Positions 1-9,095 of a stretch of DNA of 36,417 bases are shown here, one piece after another. A program made the position numbers and the translations under genes. Position 1 is the stretch's first letter, and each line of letters begins with the position of its first letter. Origin of the DNA: Cymbomonas tetramitiformis (lineage: Eukaryota; Chlorophyta; Pyramimonadophyceae; Pyramimonadales; Pyramimonadaceae); the NCBI GenBank assembly GCA_001247695.2, contig LGRX02031190.1:1-36417 (forward strand). The letters run 5' to 3'. A model generated the notes under the pieces. That model was given only the letters and a program-made list of their open reading frames with translations. It had not been told where the DNA came from and did no database searches.

Positions 1-1192
1 CTGCCCTGGCAATGCACTAGCACTGCCTTGGCACTGCCTTGGCACTGCACTGGCACTGCCCTTGCACTGCCCTGGCACTACACTGGCACTGCAATGGCAC
101 TGCCTAGGCACTGCCCTGGCACTGCACTAGCACCGCCTTGGCACTACACTGGCGCTGCACTGGCACTGCACTGGCACTGCCCTGGCACTACACTGGTGTG
201 CACTGGCACTGCACTGGCACTGCCCTGGCACTGCACTGCCATGGCACTGCCCTGGCACTGCACTGCCCTGGCACTGCCTGGAACTGCACTGCCTTGGCAC
301 TGCCCTGGCACTGCCCTGGCACTGCCCAGGCACAGTCTGGCACTGCACTGCCCTGGCACCGCACTGGCACAACCTTGGCACTACACTGGCACTGCCCTTG
401 CACTGCCTTGGCACTACACTGGCACTGCACTGGCAACGCCCGGGCACTACACAGGCACTGTCCTGGTAATGCACAGGCACTGCCTTGGTACTACACTAGC
501 ACTGCACTGGCACTGCCCTGGCACTGCACTGCCATGGCACTGCCCTAGCACTGCACTGCCCTGGTACTGCACTGGCATTGCCTTGGCACTGCCCTGGCAC
601 TGCCTTGGCACTACACTGGCACCGCCCTGGCACTGCCTTAACACTGCCCTAGCACTGCCTTGGCACTACATTGGCACTGCCCTGCCCTCGCATTGCCCTG
701 GCACTGCCTTGGCATTGCCTTGGCACTGCCCTGCCCTGGCACTGCCTTGGCACTGCCCTTGCACCGCCCTGGCACTACACCGGCACTGAACTGGCACTGC
801 GATGCCACTGCCCTGGCACTACACTGGCACTGCCTTGGTACTACACTGGCACTGCATTGGCACTGCCTTGGTACTACACTGGCACTGCCTTGGCACTACT
901 CTGGCACTGCCCTGGCATTGCCCTGGCATTGCCCTGGCAATGCCCTTGCACTGCCCTGGCACTGCCATGGCACTGCCATGGCACTGCCCTTGCATTGCCC
1001 TGGCACTGCCCTGGCACTACACTGGCGCTGCACTGGCACTGCACTGGCACTGCACTGCCCTTGCACTGCCCTGGCACTGCACTGCACGGGCGCTGCACTG
1101 GCGCTGCACTGGCACTGCCTTGGCACTACACTGGCACAACACTGGCACTGCACGGGCATTGCCCCGGCACTGCCCTGGCACTGCCTCAGCAC
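1..1192. repeat. 11-bp satellite array (left block)
   Basis: Tandem degenerate 11-bp monomers of the form GGCACTGCCCT, with variants ending TGCACT, TACACT or TGCCTT. The array runs from the window edge to the AGCAC target duplication of the copia element. The monomer lacks stop codons in most frames on both strands, and three monomers make an 11-residue peptide period, so long artificial reading frames appear everywhere. The block corresponds to the satellite at about 19375-20698, with single-base changes and an overall length difference of about 130 bp. Confidence 0.95.
1188..1192. repeat. Target-site duplication of copia element, left copy (AGCAC)
   Basis: AGCAC directly precedes the LTR at 1193 and recurs at 18667-18671 directly after the other LTR. 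The uninterrupted satellite at 20680-20740 carries the same flanking sequence with a single AGCAC at 20694-20698, which is the expected empty site. Five bases is the usual copia duplication length. Confidence 0.9.
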
Positions 1193-1600
1193 TTTTGGAA
1201 TTCAGAGTCGGGTTATTTGCAACAAGCGAGCGTAAACTTTCATTCTCAAAAGATATAGCAGTTCGCAGCTTGAAACGCCACGAACTTTAGCGCTCAATCA
1301 TTACTGATTGGGCAGTCTAAGTGAAAGTTCACTAAATAGAGTCTGACGTGCCACTGTCGAGTTCATAACGACTGCAGTGACACGTCTGCGATGGGCCGTG
1401 AACTGTTACACACTGTGTCTTGCCGATGGTCATCATATGATCCAACGGCCACGATTAGTTCAGCAGATCTAGATCTAGATCTAAGGGTTTCATAGGGTTT
1501 CTTCAGGGTTCCTTCAGGGTTTGAGCATCCTGACTACTGTGCAAGCCTAGACAGTCATGCTTTACATCAAACTGATCAGCAGACACTGCAGATTCCAACA
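1193..1600 (-). repeat. 3' LTR of the copia-type element
   Basis: On the minus strand the LTR starts TGTTGGAAT, like the classical copia LTR start, and ends AATTCCAAAA. It matches 18257-18666 and 25826-26235 almost base for base. The terminal inverted repeat is TGTTGGAAT against ATTCCAAAA, so the canonical final CA has become AA. The LTR contains a BglII-like AGATCT run and four AGGGTTT-like units at about 1485-1525. Confidence 0.92.
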
Positions 1601-1608
1601 CCCCTTCT
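1601..1608 (-). promoter_or_regulatory. Polypurine tract (plus-strand DNA primer site)
   Basis: On the minus strand AGAAGGGG lies immediately before the TGTTGG start of the 3' LTR. This is the expected place and composition for the primer of second-strand synthesis in LTR elements. Confidence 0.75.
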
Positions 1609-1803
1609 AAAGGGTGACTGTCTAGTTGTCCTACTGCCAGTTCTTGGGAATGGTGCCCCTTCAGTCAGCAATGCCCAGTTCTTGGGATGGCGCCCCTCCA
1701 GCTCCAGTTTATGGGGATGGTGCCCCCTTCAGTCTTCAGTTCCAGTGATATGGGGATGGTGCCCCTTCAGCTCCAGTTTGTGGGGATGGTGCCCCTTCAA
1801 TCT
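1609..1803 (-). repeat. G/C-rich hairpin minirepeats between gag-protease stop and polypurine tract
   Basis: About five imperfect copies of a unit of roughly 35-40 bp built around GGGGATGGTGCCCC. Most copies contain an inverted GGGG/CCCC stem. They lie between the gag stop codon and the polypurine tract, where integrase and reverse transcriptase would normally be encoded. They may be 3' untranslated structure or what is left after loss of pol. Confidence 0.7.
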
Positions 1804-4017
1804 TCATTTGATCATCACGGGGTAGGTTGTCAAGATATCCACTCGTAGTCCAGGATAAAGCTCAGGATGTCCAGATAGTCCAACCTGACAAGCCTCGGGA
1901 TCATCATCCTCATGCGAGTCGGAGCCCGAGTCCAGATCGGGGATGGAGTCATCAAAGTTGTCACCAAAGTGGTCACCATCATCATCCTCGGTGAACACCT
2001 TCATAGAGTCGAAGATGTGCTTGGTGGCGCCACAATCCAGAACAGCGCTCTTGTCCATAGTGGAGCGGGGCGCAACTCGCAGGTCAGGATCCACCACCCC
2101 CCCGGCCACCTTAGCACAGCGAGCAGTAGCATCAGTAGGCACCGCCAACACTCTGTCCAGCACTGAATAATTATCGGAGAGGGCGAGTCCAGAGGATTGA
2201 GGGTCCACAAAGGCAGATTTACCAGATTGCCCTCCCTCACCGAGAGCAAATAAAGCCTTACCGGTGTCCTCCAGGCCCGGGTATAAGTCAGATTGTCCAC
2301 TCCCACAGAGAGCAAATAAAGTCTCACCAATATCAGAGTGCTTCTCCTCCTCGCCAGTAGTGTGGGATATAACAACCTCAGGCTCGCCCACTTCCGTCAG
2401 GACAGAGTAGTAATTGAGTACCGGGAACACAGAGGACTGGGACTCCACAGGTACAGAGTCTCGACCACATATCCAGTGCTCGCACACGGCCGAACTGGAA
2501 GGCAGTGACCCAGAGATGCTGAGATTACCAGCCTCACCCGACCCCGAGCTGAGGGTAGATTGTTCACCGTCCAGAAATTCACATAACGAGAACTCCACCA
2601 GCTCAGAGTCCTGATACGTCGATAGCTGGCCCAAGGCTGGACAAGAGGTCAGCGAGCCAGAGATGCTATCACAACCAGATTCCAATAGCCCAGAACCATA
2701 GTCACTGGCATATATATCTTCACCAGTCTCGCTCAGACCAGGGTGTAAGTCAGATGTACTAGCCTCCCGAATGGCACAAAGGACCTCACCAGCCTCTTCC
2801 AGTCCGGGATAAAGCTCAGATTGTCCAGCTGCAGCACCAAGATGTTCACCAGGCTTCGGTAAGCTACCATTCTTCTCGTAGTCAGCCACCCTTTTGAGAA
2901 TTGCCGCCTTGGTAGTCGGTGAAGCCTTCTTGAAGAACTCCTCCCGCTTCTCAACGTTCTTGATGAAACAGTCCTTAGCAGAGTGCCCACGCCTGTGACA
3001 GACAGGGCACGGGACTTTGACAGCAGCGTCAGATTCAGAATTGTCGCCGGTGTGGTTCACTGCGAGGGCACAGCGCGTCACAGCAGCACGCGGGGCGAGT
3101 ATGGTGTCGTAGTGAGATGTGACTTGGTCCGACAGCACACTCGCGGTCGGCAGGGTCTCAGACATGAATTTGGCCTTGAGGAGCATATAGTCGGGGTGCA
3201 GTCGCACAATAGCCATGGCAGAAAATATGGTCTCAACCGTCTCCATACACAGAGGCTTGCCAGAAGGAGTAACGCGCGCGTTCGCGGAGTACTCGCGTAT
3301 ACGCCGAAGAGTCTCCTTCGACTCCAAAAACGTGGAGAGAGGAGGAGAAAGATTTGAAAGTCGATTGGGTAGCAATAACAGCTTATCCACCTGGTTGATG
3401 AAATAGACGACGCTGGTGTTGTGTCGCAATGTGGATAGCTCACGCCAAACTCCGTGACCGTCAGAATGTTGTTCGTAGCTGCGAACGACAACGTTCGCAG
3501 TGCCAGTGGTAACACGGCAGAGGAAGTCATAAAATAGTTCATTTGCTTCCTCAAGATAGAGTTTATCCTCCCTCACCATGTGGAGCGGAGTAGACGCCGA
3601 AAGCAGCAGTGCTAGAGAAGGGTGGCGCAAAGAAGGCTTAATTCTCGCACAAAACTCGTCCCAAATTCCTTCCTGGTCAGATTCCTTGCCAGAAAAGTAC
3701 GAGTCCGCGGAAAGCCCCTTGGTCATATGAGAAAGACCAGGTAAAGGACGTCGCCCACCAGCGGGCGACAAAGGGAGATGCTTGTCCTCAGGGACAGGAG
3801 CGGCGCTGAGGCCTGGCTCATGAAGGTTGCGCATATCATAGAGCTGAGCACTCAAACCTTTCACCATATCCTTAAGCGCCGAGATATCCTCCTGCTGGTT
3901 ACTCAGCATAACATCTCGCGAAGACGACTCGCCAGAATAGGACACTTCATATTCTGGCGCGCTACCAGCAGGTGGCGGTGTCGCAGCTTGGCTATAGCTC
4001 TTACTCCCTTTGACCAT
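1804..4017 (-). CDS. Copia-type Gag-protease polyprotein, pol-less
   Basis: An intact 737-residue frame. The first ATG is at 4017; in-frame sequence upstream has no ATG. The Gag region is followed by a CCHC zinc knuckle (CPVCHRRGHSAKDC, residues about 337-350) that would bind element RNA. A long acidic, serine-rich linker follows with four spaced copies of an LYPGL-like motif (near 2810, 2740, 2270 and 1850). Near the C-terminus VLDCGATKHIF (Asp at residue 661) aligns with the copia aspartic protease motif D-S/T-G-A-T-x-H, but Cys replaces Ser or Thr. A very acidic tail follows. The frame stops before any integrase or reverse transcriptase. The ATG lies only 69 nt from the primer-binding site once the LINE is removed, so this is the natural first gene of the element. 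The LINE insertion separates it from the 5' LTR promoter. Protease activity is doubtful. Confidence 0.85.
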   Translation of the reverse strand: MVKGSKSYSQAATPPPAGSAPEYEVSYSGESSSRDVMLSNQQEDISALKDMVKGLSAQLYDMRNLHEPGLSAAPVPEDKHLPLSPAGGRRPLPGLSHMTKGLSADSYFSGKESDQEGIWDEFCARIKPSLRHPSLALLLSASTPLHMVREDKLYLEEANELFYDFLCRVTTGTANVVVRSYEQHSDGHGVWRELSTLRHNTSVVYFINQVDKLLLLPNRLSNLSPPLSTFLESKETLRRIREYSANARVTPSGKPLCMETVETIFSAMAIVRLHPDYMLLKAKFMSETLPTASVLSDQVTSHYDTILAPRAAVTRCALAVNHTGDNSESDAAVKVPCPVCHRRGHSAKDCFIKNVEKREEFFKKASPTTKAAILKRVADYEKNGSLPKPGEHLGAAAGQSELYPGLEEAGEVLCAIREASTSDLHPGLSETGEDIYASDYGSGLLESGCDSISGSLTSCPALGQLSTYQDSELVEFSLCEFLDGEQSTLSSGSGEAGNLSISGSLPSSSAVCEHWICGRDSVPVESQSSVFPVLNYYSVLTEVGEPEVVISHTTGEEEKHSDIGETLFALCGSGQSDLYPGLEDTGKALFALGEGGQSGKSAFVDPQSSGLALSDNYSVLDRVLAVPTDATARCAKVAGGVVDPDLRVAPRSTMDKSAVLDCGATKHIFDSMKVFTEDDDGDHFGDNFDDSIPDLDSGSDSHEDDDPEACQVGLSGHPELYPGLRVDILTTYPVMIK

Positions 4018-4025
4018 AGTGAATT

Positions 4026-4037
4026 CTCTTACGCGCA
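4026..4037. repeat. LINE target-site duplication, left copy
   Basis: CTCTTACGCGCA lies in the copia leader just upstream of the gag ATG. The same 12 bases directly follow the LINE T-rich tail at 18182-18193. Beyond the right copy the copia leader and primer-binding site continue, as expected for an insertion that split the leader. Confidence 0.88.
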
Positions 4038-4374
4038 CGAGGTACTGGACACTTCTCGCGAAGCCGCCTGAGCGTGCCACCTAGTCCGAGCCGCGGACCC
4101 AAAAATAATTTTCAAAAATACGATTTTGTTACTAACTGTGCTCGCAGGATGCATTAACGGCACCACTGAGAACACACTAACGGCACCATGGTGGACGACA
4201 CAACGGCCACATACAGATTCGGCCCGCCCGCACCCCACATGCCACATTGCTGACTCGCACCCTACGCAAGCTGACGGTTTTTTGTACCCGCAGGGTGAAA
4301 ATACGCTCCAAAACAAGTCCGTACAACACTCGAAAACAACCCTCCAGCACACCAAACTCATTTTCGCGAGAAAT
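4038..4374 (+). other. LINE 5' untranslated region
   Basis: Sequence from the insertion point to the first ATG of ORF1. The frame of ORF1 is open upstream to about 4126 but has no ATG there. Any LINE promoter is expected here, facing the gag gene that starts at 4017 on the other strand. I see no definite TATA box or initiator. Confidence 0.6.
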
Positions 4375-7300
4375 ATGGCCAAAACCGCTAACAGACCCAG
4401 ACTGACGTGCGCAAGCTCGTCCAAATCGACCCACAAAACCACCGCGAGCGAGCAGCATCATCAGCCACAAGGAGAAGCGACAGCTGGCCTGCCAGTGATC
4501 GAAAACATGCCAGAGTACGACCAGTGCCCTGACGGCTCGGACTCAGACTCTGAGCCGCGCCACTCTCCAAAAATAACACCTGTCGAACTTGGCCTGTCGG
4601 AATCCTCCGACTCCGAGCTAGAGTACGCCACTCCGGAAGCCGACCGGGCAACCGGTATGGCAGGCATACAACACGAGAAGGACGTTCCATCGAAACGTGC
4701 TGACGAGAAACACACAGAAGACATCTTACCCAAGCAACAGAAGACCAGGAAGGTACACTTCGCGGGAAGTGCGATCCCGCAAAAACAAAAAACATACAAA
4801 ACACAAGAAGACGGGCTACCCGGCACTGCCGGCCCCCGCGCCAGGAACCCCGAGGGGACAGAACCTGGTAACAAAACACAAGTCCCGCAGGAGGAGCTGC
4901 GAAGGGCGCTGGACAGGCCCATCGACTACAGAAAAGTAGACGGAGCCCCGGCAGACACCATCCCGAGCCTCCTTGAACACACCACATCGAAGAGCGCGGA
5001 GACCCCGCTGGAGAAGGTGTCTAGAATCTACCAGCGCCGTCCCAAGGCCACGGAAAACCCGGAGGCCAGAATCTACCACACAGCCACCAAGTGGCACACT
5101 GACCGCAGGGAGGTACTGGTGGCTGAGGACCCTCCAGCGCATGCCTTTAAACTGGGAGTGCCCGTGGTACGTGGGGAGAGACTCTCTCTCACCCACGTAC
5201 GATCAGTCACGGGCAGCAGCCTGGACCCAAGCGACACGGGGCCCACAGGTTTCCCGTATACGGGAACCCCACAACTAAAAATAGTGGACCTGGACGAGAG
5301 CATCAAGGAAGTGCTCAAGTACCTGCGGTACCTGAACGCCCTTCTTTTTGACGTGTCCGACTCACCAGAGAACATAGTATACGACCTCAGACACACGCAC
5401 ATCTGGCTCAACAGTGCGGGCAGGGTCAGGCAGATAGACCTTGCCTTCCAAAACAGACCCTTGGCAGCCTTTGTGCTGTTTAACCCGGTCTTTCGGCTCC
5501 CGCTACACGTGGTGCCGCAGGCGCATCAAACCTGCACCAGGGAGCAGCCAGTGCTCCCGTGCATCTACATATGGTCCCCCTGGGCGCCGGTAGAGGGGCC
5601 GACAGCGGGACGCAGCGTCCTGGTCTACGGGCCACTGCTCAAGGGAAAAACCATAGAGGAAGTCTCGAACATCCTGGCGACCTCCGTCATCGAGAGACAG
5701 GAGGCAAGGCACGAGTTGGGACACCTGGTCGACAGAATCCGAAAAGGTACGGTGAGGGAATCTCCGGAAGACGCGGCCCTCAGGGAGGTACTGCTGCTGG
5801 AGGCGGTCTCACCGGCAGCAGCGGAGCTCATCGTGCAACACCCGTACCCCTGGGGTGTGGCTACGACCACTTGCTGGCTACCCAGCAAGGAGGTCAGCGA
5901 CGAGGTCGCAGCCAGGGGAGTGGCCATCGTGGACAGGAAGCAGGTACTGCACGACCATCACCGAGGCCACATCGTGCAGGCCATCGTGGAGCACATCGAG
6001 AAACTGACCGCCAACACCACTGCCCTCAAGGACACCGAAAACATCTTTGACTTCCACGTGCCGTCCCGGCAGTGGGCGCCTTCGACGCCTGGGGACCCAT
6101 CGTCCCTGCTACAGTGGAAGCGCAACGGTGGTGGGTATACAATCAACTACTACGCCATACTTGCGGAAAAGGCGTACGACGCGATCGCCAAGGCGGGAAA
6201 GCAGACGGTGAGAGTACTGGCAGGGGTAGACGACTCTGGCCGACGCATCTCCACCTCGATCACAGTTGAGGTGGGAAGGTGGAGCGCCCAAGGTGCGGGC
6301 ACCAAGCAACGTCAAACCCCACGGGCAGCACGTGGCAGGGAGGCGCGTGGGGGGAGAATCGACCAGATAGCCCAGGAGGTGGCCTCCCAGTTCATCAACA
6401 AAGTGGGGTCGAAGGCCGACGAGGTCTTCCAGCAGGCCGTGGCCACCAGCAAGCAGCCCACCCCCGAGACCAAGAAGCTGCTCAAAAACATCAACAAGCA
6501 ACTGGAAAGGTTCAACGAGTCCAAGCCCGTCACACTGGACGAACTCCGTGACTTGCACAAGGAACAAGAGCGCAACGCTGGGGTGCGCCATACAGAGATC
6601 ACTCAAGAGGTACGGGGCTTTCATAAAACATACCAGGAAACCGGTGGTGCCATGGTGGACACCCTCAAAGCACTCACCGATCGACTGACAGGCGACGGAA
6701 AACACCAGGCACCCGATCATCCGCTCCGCTTCACAAAAAGACCGACACCACAGACCGCGGAGGAGGACGATCAATACCGGGGCATCCCCTACACTGGCAA
6801 GAAACCCGATCCCAAGAGGAACCAGCCCCCACCAAAGAGACCGGCAATCAGCACGGGGGGCCGGGCGATCGACGCTGAGCCACCGGCGAAAAGGAGGGCA
6901 CAAGGGGGCGCACAGGCAGCAGCACAAGCGGGGGCACAATCTGAGAGCCCCCGACCTGCCCCGCCAGTCACTAGAAAGGTGAGCAATCATACAACCCCCT
7001 GCCCTGCTGACCAACTTACATCACAAGCCACCACACCCTGCCAGTGGGATCACACCCCCACTGCACTGACAAACAACATCTGTGCTGCAGAGGACCAAGG
7101 AGGCAGCAGGACTACAAGACAGAGTGGCCTAACAGAGCCAGCCACAGGGCCCCATCGCGAGAGGAGAGATAGAGAAAGCAGACCCAGTATAGTTAGCCTG
7201 AACTTACAAATCATGGTAATATTTATGTTGTCTCTACCTGCCAATGCAACTGCCACTGACAAACACCGTGAATGCATGCACCCAACATGCATTTCCTGCA

Positions 7301-9090
7301 TTGACCATACCGGGGGACCGAGCATGAACCATACACCGCTCGAATGGAAAATGTCAGTTCACTATAATAACTCACAACAAACTAACCAAAAACTGATAAC
7401 AACACCCCGACAAACAAAGAGTTCACACCACTCTTGGGTTCACCCTGATGACACACCAAGCATTTGGAATAATGCTGCCTCACAATACTCACACTCCCAC
7501 GCCAGTGGCAGGCAAAACAAAAAGCACCAAAGGGACAGCAGATGCGGGTACACACCAGTGATTACGAAGGTCCTACCCAAACTTTTCAGCCGAGGAAAGG
7601 CAACATTACCACCCAACTGGCTAAACCATAATTACACAAGTAACACAAATAACCCTACAATAACCCTAAGCAAAAAAGATACAAATGACAGTATACAGCC
7701 CAAATTACTGGGAATAAAACTGGAAAACCTCGGGGGACGACTCAGGGGGGTGGAAGGACTGTATACACAAAATACAAGAGCAAAATTCCAATGGTCGACC
7801 ACAAACGAATTCCTAAAAATGCTCTACGTTAAATTCGGAAAAACCGGAGAACATACTGAAACCCAGCAAAATTTTTGCACCACCACGGGACAACAAAACA
7901 AAAACACAGCCCACCTTGGGAATACCAGTAGGGGCATTACAGCAAGTGATTTGAGGCAATGTAACGCTGTAACCATAAACCCAACAACTGGACTGCATAG
8001 ACACGAGAAGGGCAGAGCAGCAGCAACCCAATGTGACTACCCCCACCAGTCGATAGTAGCATTGCCACCCACCCGACTAACCCATGAATGTCCGAATAAC
8101 ACAAACAACCCTATAATAACCCTAGGCAAAAAAGACACGAATGACCTTACACAGCCCAAACTACTGGGAAGGAAGCCAAAAAACTCTAGGGGACGACTCA
8201 TGGGGGCGGAAGGGCAATGCACACAAAATATGAGAGCAAAATTCCAAAAGTCGACCACAAGCGAATTCCTAAAAATGCTCTACGTTAAAATCAGAAAAAC
8301 TGGAAAACATGTTGAAACTCAAAAAAATTTTGGCACAGCCATGGGACAACGAACTAAAAACACAACTCACTCTGGGAATACCTTTAGGGGTGTTACAACA
8401 TGCGATTTAGGGCAATGTAACGCTGTAACCATAAACCCAAAAAATAGACTACACAGCTGCACGAAGTGCGGGGCAGCAGCAACTCAATGTGAACACCCCC
8501 ACCGACCAACGGTAACATTACCGCCCACCCGACTGATAAGGAGCAACCAGGACATTGCCAGGCCCCTGCAGAACGCCGCACTCGCCCTGACCCCAATACT
8601 CACCATGCTATTACTTACCACAGTGCCAAGAAGAAAAGCGCCTGGCCGCACGAAGAAAACGAACAACATTGAACCCAACAGCATAACGTGTAAAAGGAGG
8701 AACAGGAGGAAATGGACCAAGGCGAGAAATGCAACGAAAGGGAGGGCACAACCACCTCCCGGCCAGAAACTGCTCAGAATAATTTACCGAAATGGTAAAC
8801 CCATGCTCATTAGAACAAGGAAACCCGAATATGCGGTAACTGCAATACCAGAGGGCACCCCAACCAAGAGCAAGTTGCTGATGAGGGGAGTTGAGCAAAG
8901 AATGAGGCAGAGAGCCAGCCGCTGCAAGCAGAGCATGGCAGGTGGGGGAAGCCAGGACCACGCGGGGATGCACCCACACAACACCACCTCAAAAGGACTG
9001 TTCGAAAGGAAGGGCCGACTGAACATGTTCCAAATGCAACCGATGCCCACACACTATATGAGAATGACCCATTGCCTCCTCTGGTGGTAG
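4375..9090 (+). CDS. LINE ORF1 protein, 1571 aa, function unrecognised
   Basis: Start chosen at the first in-frame ATG (4375). No known domain is recognised in the first 650 residues. A region of about 330 residues (nt 5260-6260) looks globular. A charged helical, probably coiled-coil stretch follows at about 6355-6710, then a basic KRP/KRR-rich part (about 6790-6900) that could be a nuclear signal. A short hydrophobic segment lies near 7190-7255. Two 152-residue direct repeats occupy 7606-8517, and a strongly basic tail (about 8625-8770) could bind nucleic acid. By position it is the equivalent of a LINE ORF1/Gag-like RNA-binding protein, but it is unusually long. It ends in TAG five bases before the first ATG of the next frame. 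Confidence 0.75.
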   Translation: MAKTANRPRLTCASSSKSTHKTTASEQHHQPQGEATAGLPVIENMPEYDQCPDGSDSDSEPRHSPKITPVELGLSESSDSELEYATPEADRATGMAGIQHEKDVPSKRADEKHTEDILPKQQKTRKVHFAGSAIPQKQKTYKTQEDGLPGTAGPRARNPEGTEPGNKTQVPQEELRRALDRPIDYRKVDGAPADTIPSLLEHTTSKSAETPLEKVSRIYQRRPKATENPEARIYHTATKWHTDRREVLVAEDPPAHAFKLGVPVVRGERLSLTHVRSVTGSSLDPSDTGPTGFPYTGTPQLKIVDLDESIKEVLKYLRYLNALLFDVSDSPENIVYDLRHTHIWLNSAGRVRQIDLAFQNRPLAAFVLFNPVFRLPLHVVPQAHQTCTREQPVLPCIYIWSPWAPVEGPTAGRSVLVYGPLLKGKTIEEVSNILATSVIERQEARHELGHLVDRIRKGTVRESPEDAALREVLLLEAVSPAAAELIVQHPYPWGVATTTCWLPSKEVSDEVAARGVAIVDRKQVLHDHHRGHIVQAIVEHIEKLTANTTALKDTENIFDFHVPSRQWAPSTPGDPSSLLQWKRNGGGYTINYYAILAEKAYDAIAKAGKQTVRVLAGVDDSGRRISTSITVEVGRWSAQGAGTKQRQTPRAARGREARGGRIDQIAQEVASQFINKVGSKADEVFQQAVATSKQPTPETKKLLKNINKQLERFNESKPVTLDELRDLHKEQERNAGVRHTEITQEVRGFHKTYQETGGAMVDTLKALTDRLTGDGKHQAPDHPLRFTKRPTPQTAEEDDQYRGIPYTGKKPDPKRNQPPPKRPAISTGGRAIDAEPPAKRRAQGGAQAAAQAGAQSESPRPAPPVTRKVSNHTTPCPADQLTSQATTPCQWDHTPTALTNNICAAEDQGGSRTTRQSGLTEPATGPHRERRDRESRPSIVSLNLQIMVIFMLSLPANATATDKHRECMHPTCISCIDHTGGPSMNHTPLEWKMSVHYNNSQQTNQKLITTPRQTKSSHHSWVHPDDTPSIWNNAASQYSHSHASGRQNKKHQRDSRCGYTPVITKVLPKLFSRGKATLPPNWLNHNYTSNTNNPTITLSKKDTNDSIQPKLLGIKLENLGGRLRGVEGLYTQNTRAKFQWSTTNEFLKMLYVKFGKTGEHTETQQNFCTTTGQQNKNTAHLGNTSRGITASDLRQCNAVTINPTTGLHRHEKGRAAATQCDYPHQSIVALPPTRLTHECPNNTNNPIITLGKKDTNDLTQPKLLGRKPKNSRGRLMGAEGQCTQNMRAKFQKSTTSEFLKMLYVKIRKTGKHVETQKNFGTAMGQRTKNTTHSGNTFRGVTTCDLGQCNAVTINPKNRLHSCTKCGAAATQCEHPHRPTVTLPPTRLIRSNQDIARPLQNAALALTPILTMLLLTTVPRRKAPGRTKKTNNIEPNSITCKRRNRRKWTKARNATKGRAQPPPGQKLLRIIYRNGKPMLIRTRKPEYAVTAIPEGTPTKSKLLMRGVEQRMRQRASRCKQSMAGGGSQDHAGMHPHNTTSKGLFERKGRLNMFQMQPMPTHYMRMTHCLLWW
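7606..8517 (+). repeat. In-frame tandem duplication inside ORF1 (2 x 456 bp)
   Basis: Positions 7606-8061 and 8062-8517 align without gaps at a period of exactly 456 bases (152 codons), at roughly four-fifths identity. Both units keep the frame open. Shared anchors include the NTNNP..TL.KKDTND start, EFLKMLYVK and QCNAVTINP. Only the second unit keeps the cysteine/histidine pattern CTKCGAAATQCEHPH; the first has lost two of the cysteines. Confidence 0.85.
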
Positions 9091-9095
9091 CCTCA

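Noticed and set aside
28..1290. Many long open frames on both strands in satellite (also 18586-21305 and 26155-28874)
   Set aside because: They encode 11-residue periodic peptides that only reflect the 11-bp monomer, in several frames at once. There is no start context or domain.
1485..1530. True telomere or internal telomeric array
   Set aside because: There are only four degenerate units, they lie inside an LTR, and they are repeated with it.
6970..6990. Possible splice donor AAG|GTGAGC, which could make 6979 to about 9090 an intron
   Set aside because: The frame stays open through the next 2.1 kb, including a gapless in-frame duplication. The acceptor just before 9091 would give a stop at once, so RNA evidence would be needed.
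6109..7014. Minus-strand frames of 100-300 codons opposite the LINE (also 4388-4987, 8810-9400, 15118-15879, 15867-16496, 16456-17172)
   Set aside because: They are shadows of the coding strand with no recognisable domain. The plus-strand frames carry the conserved motifs.
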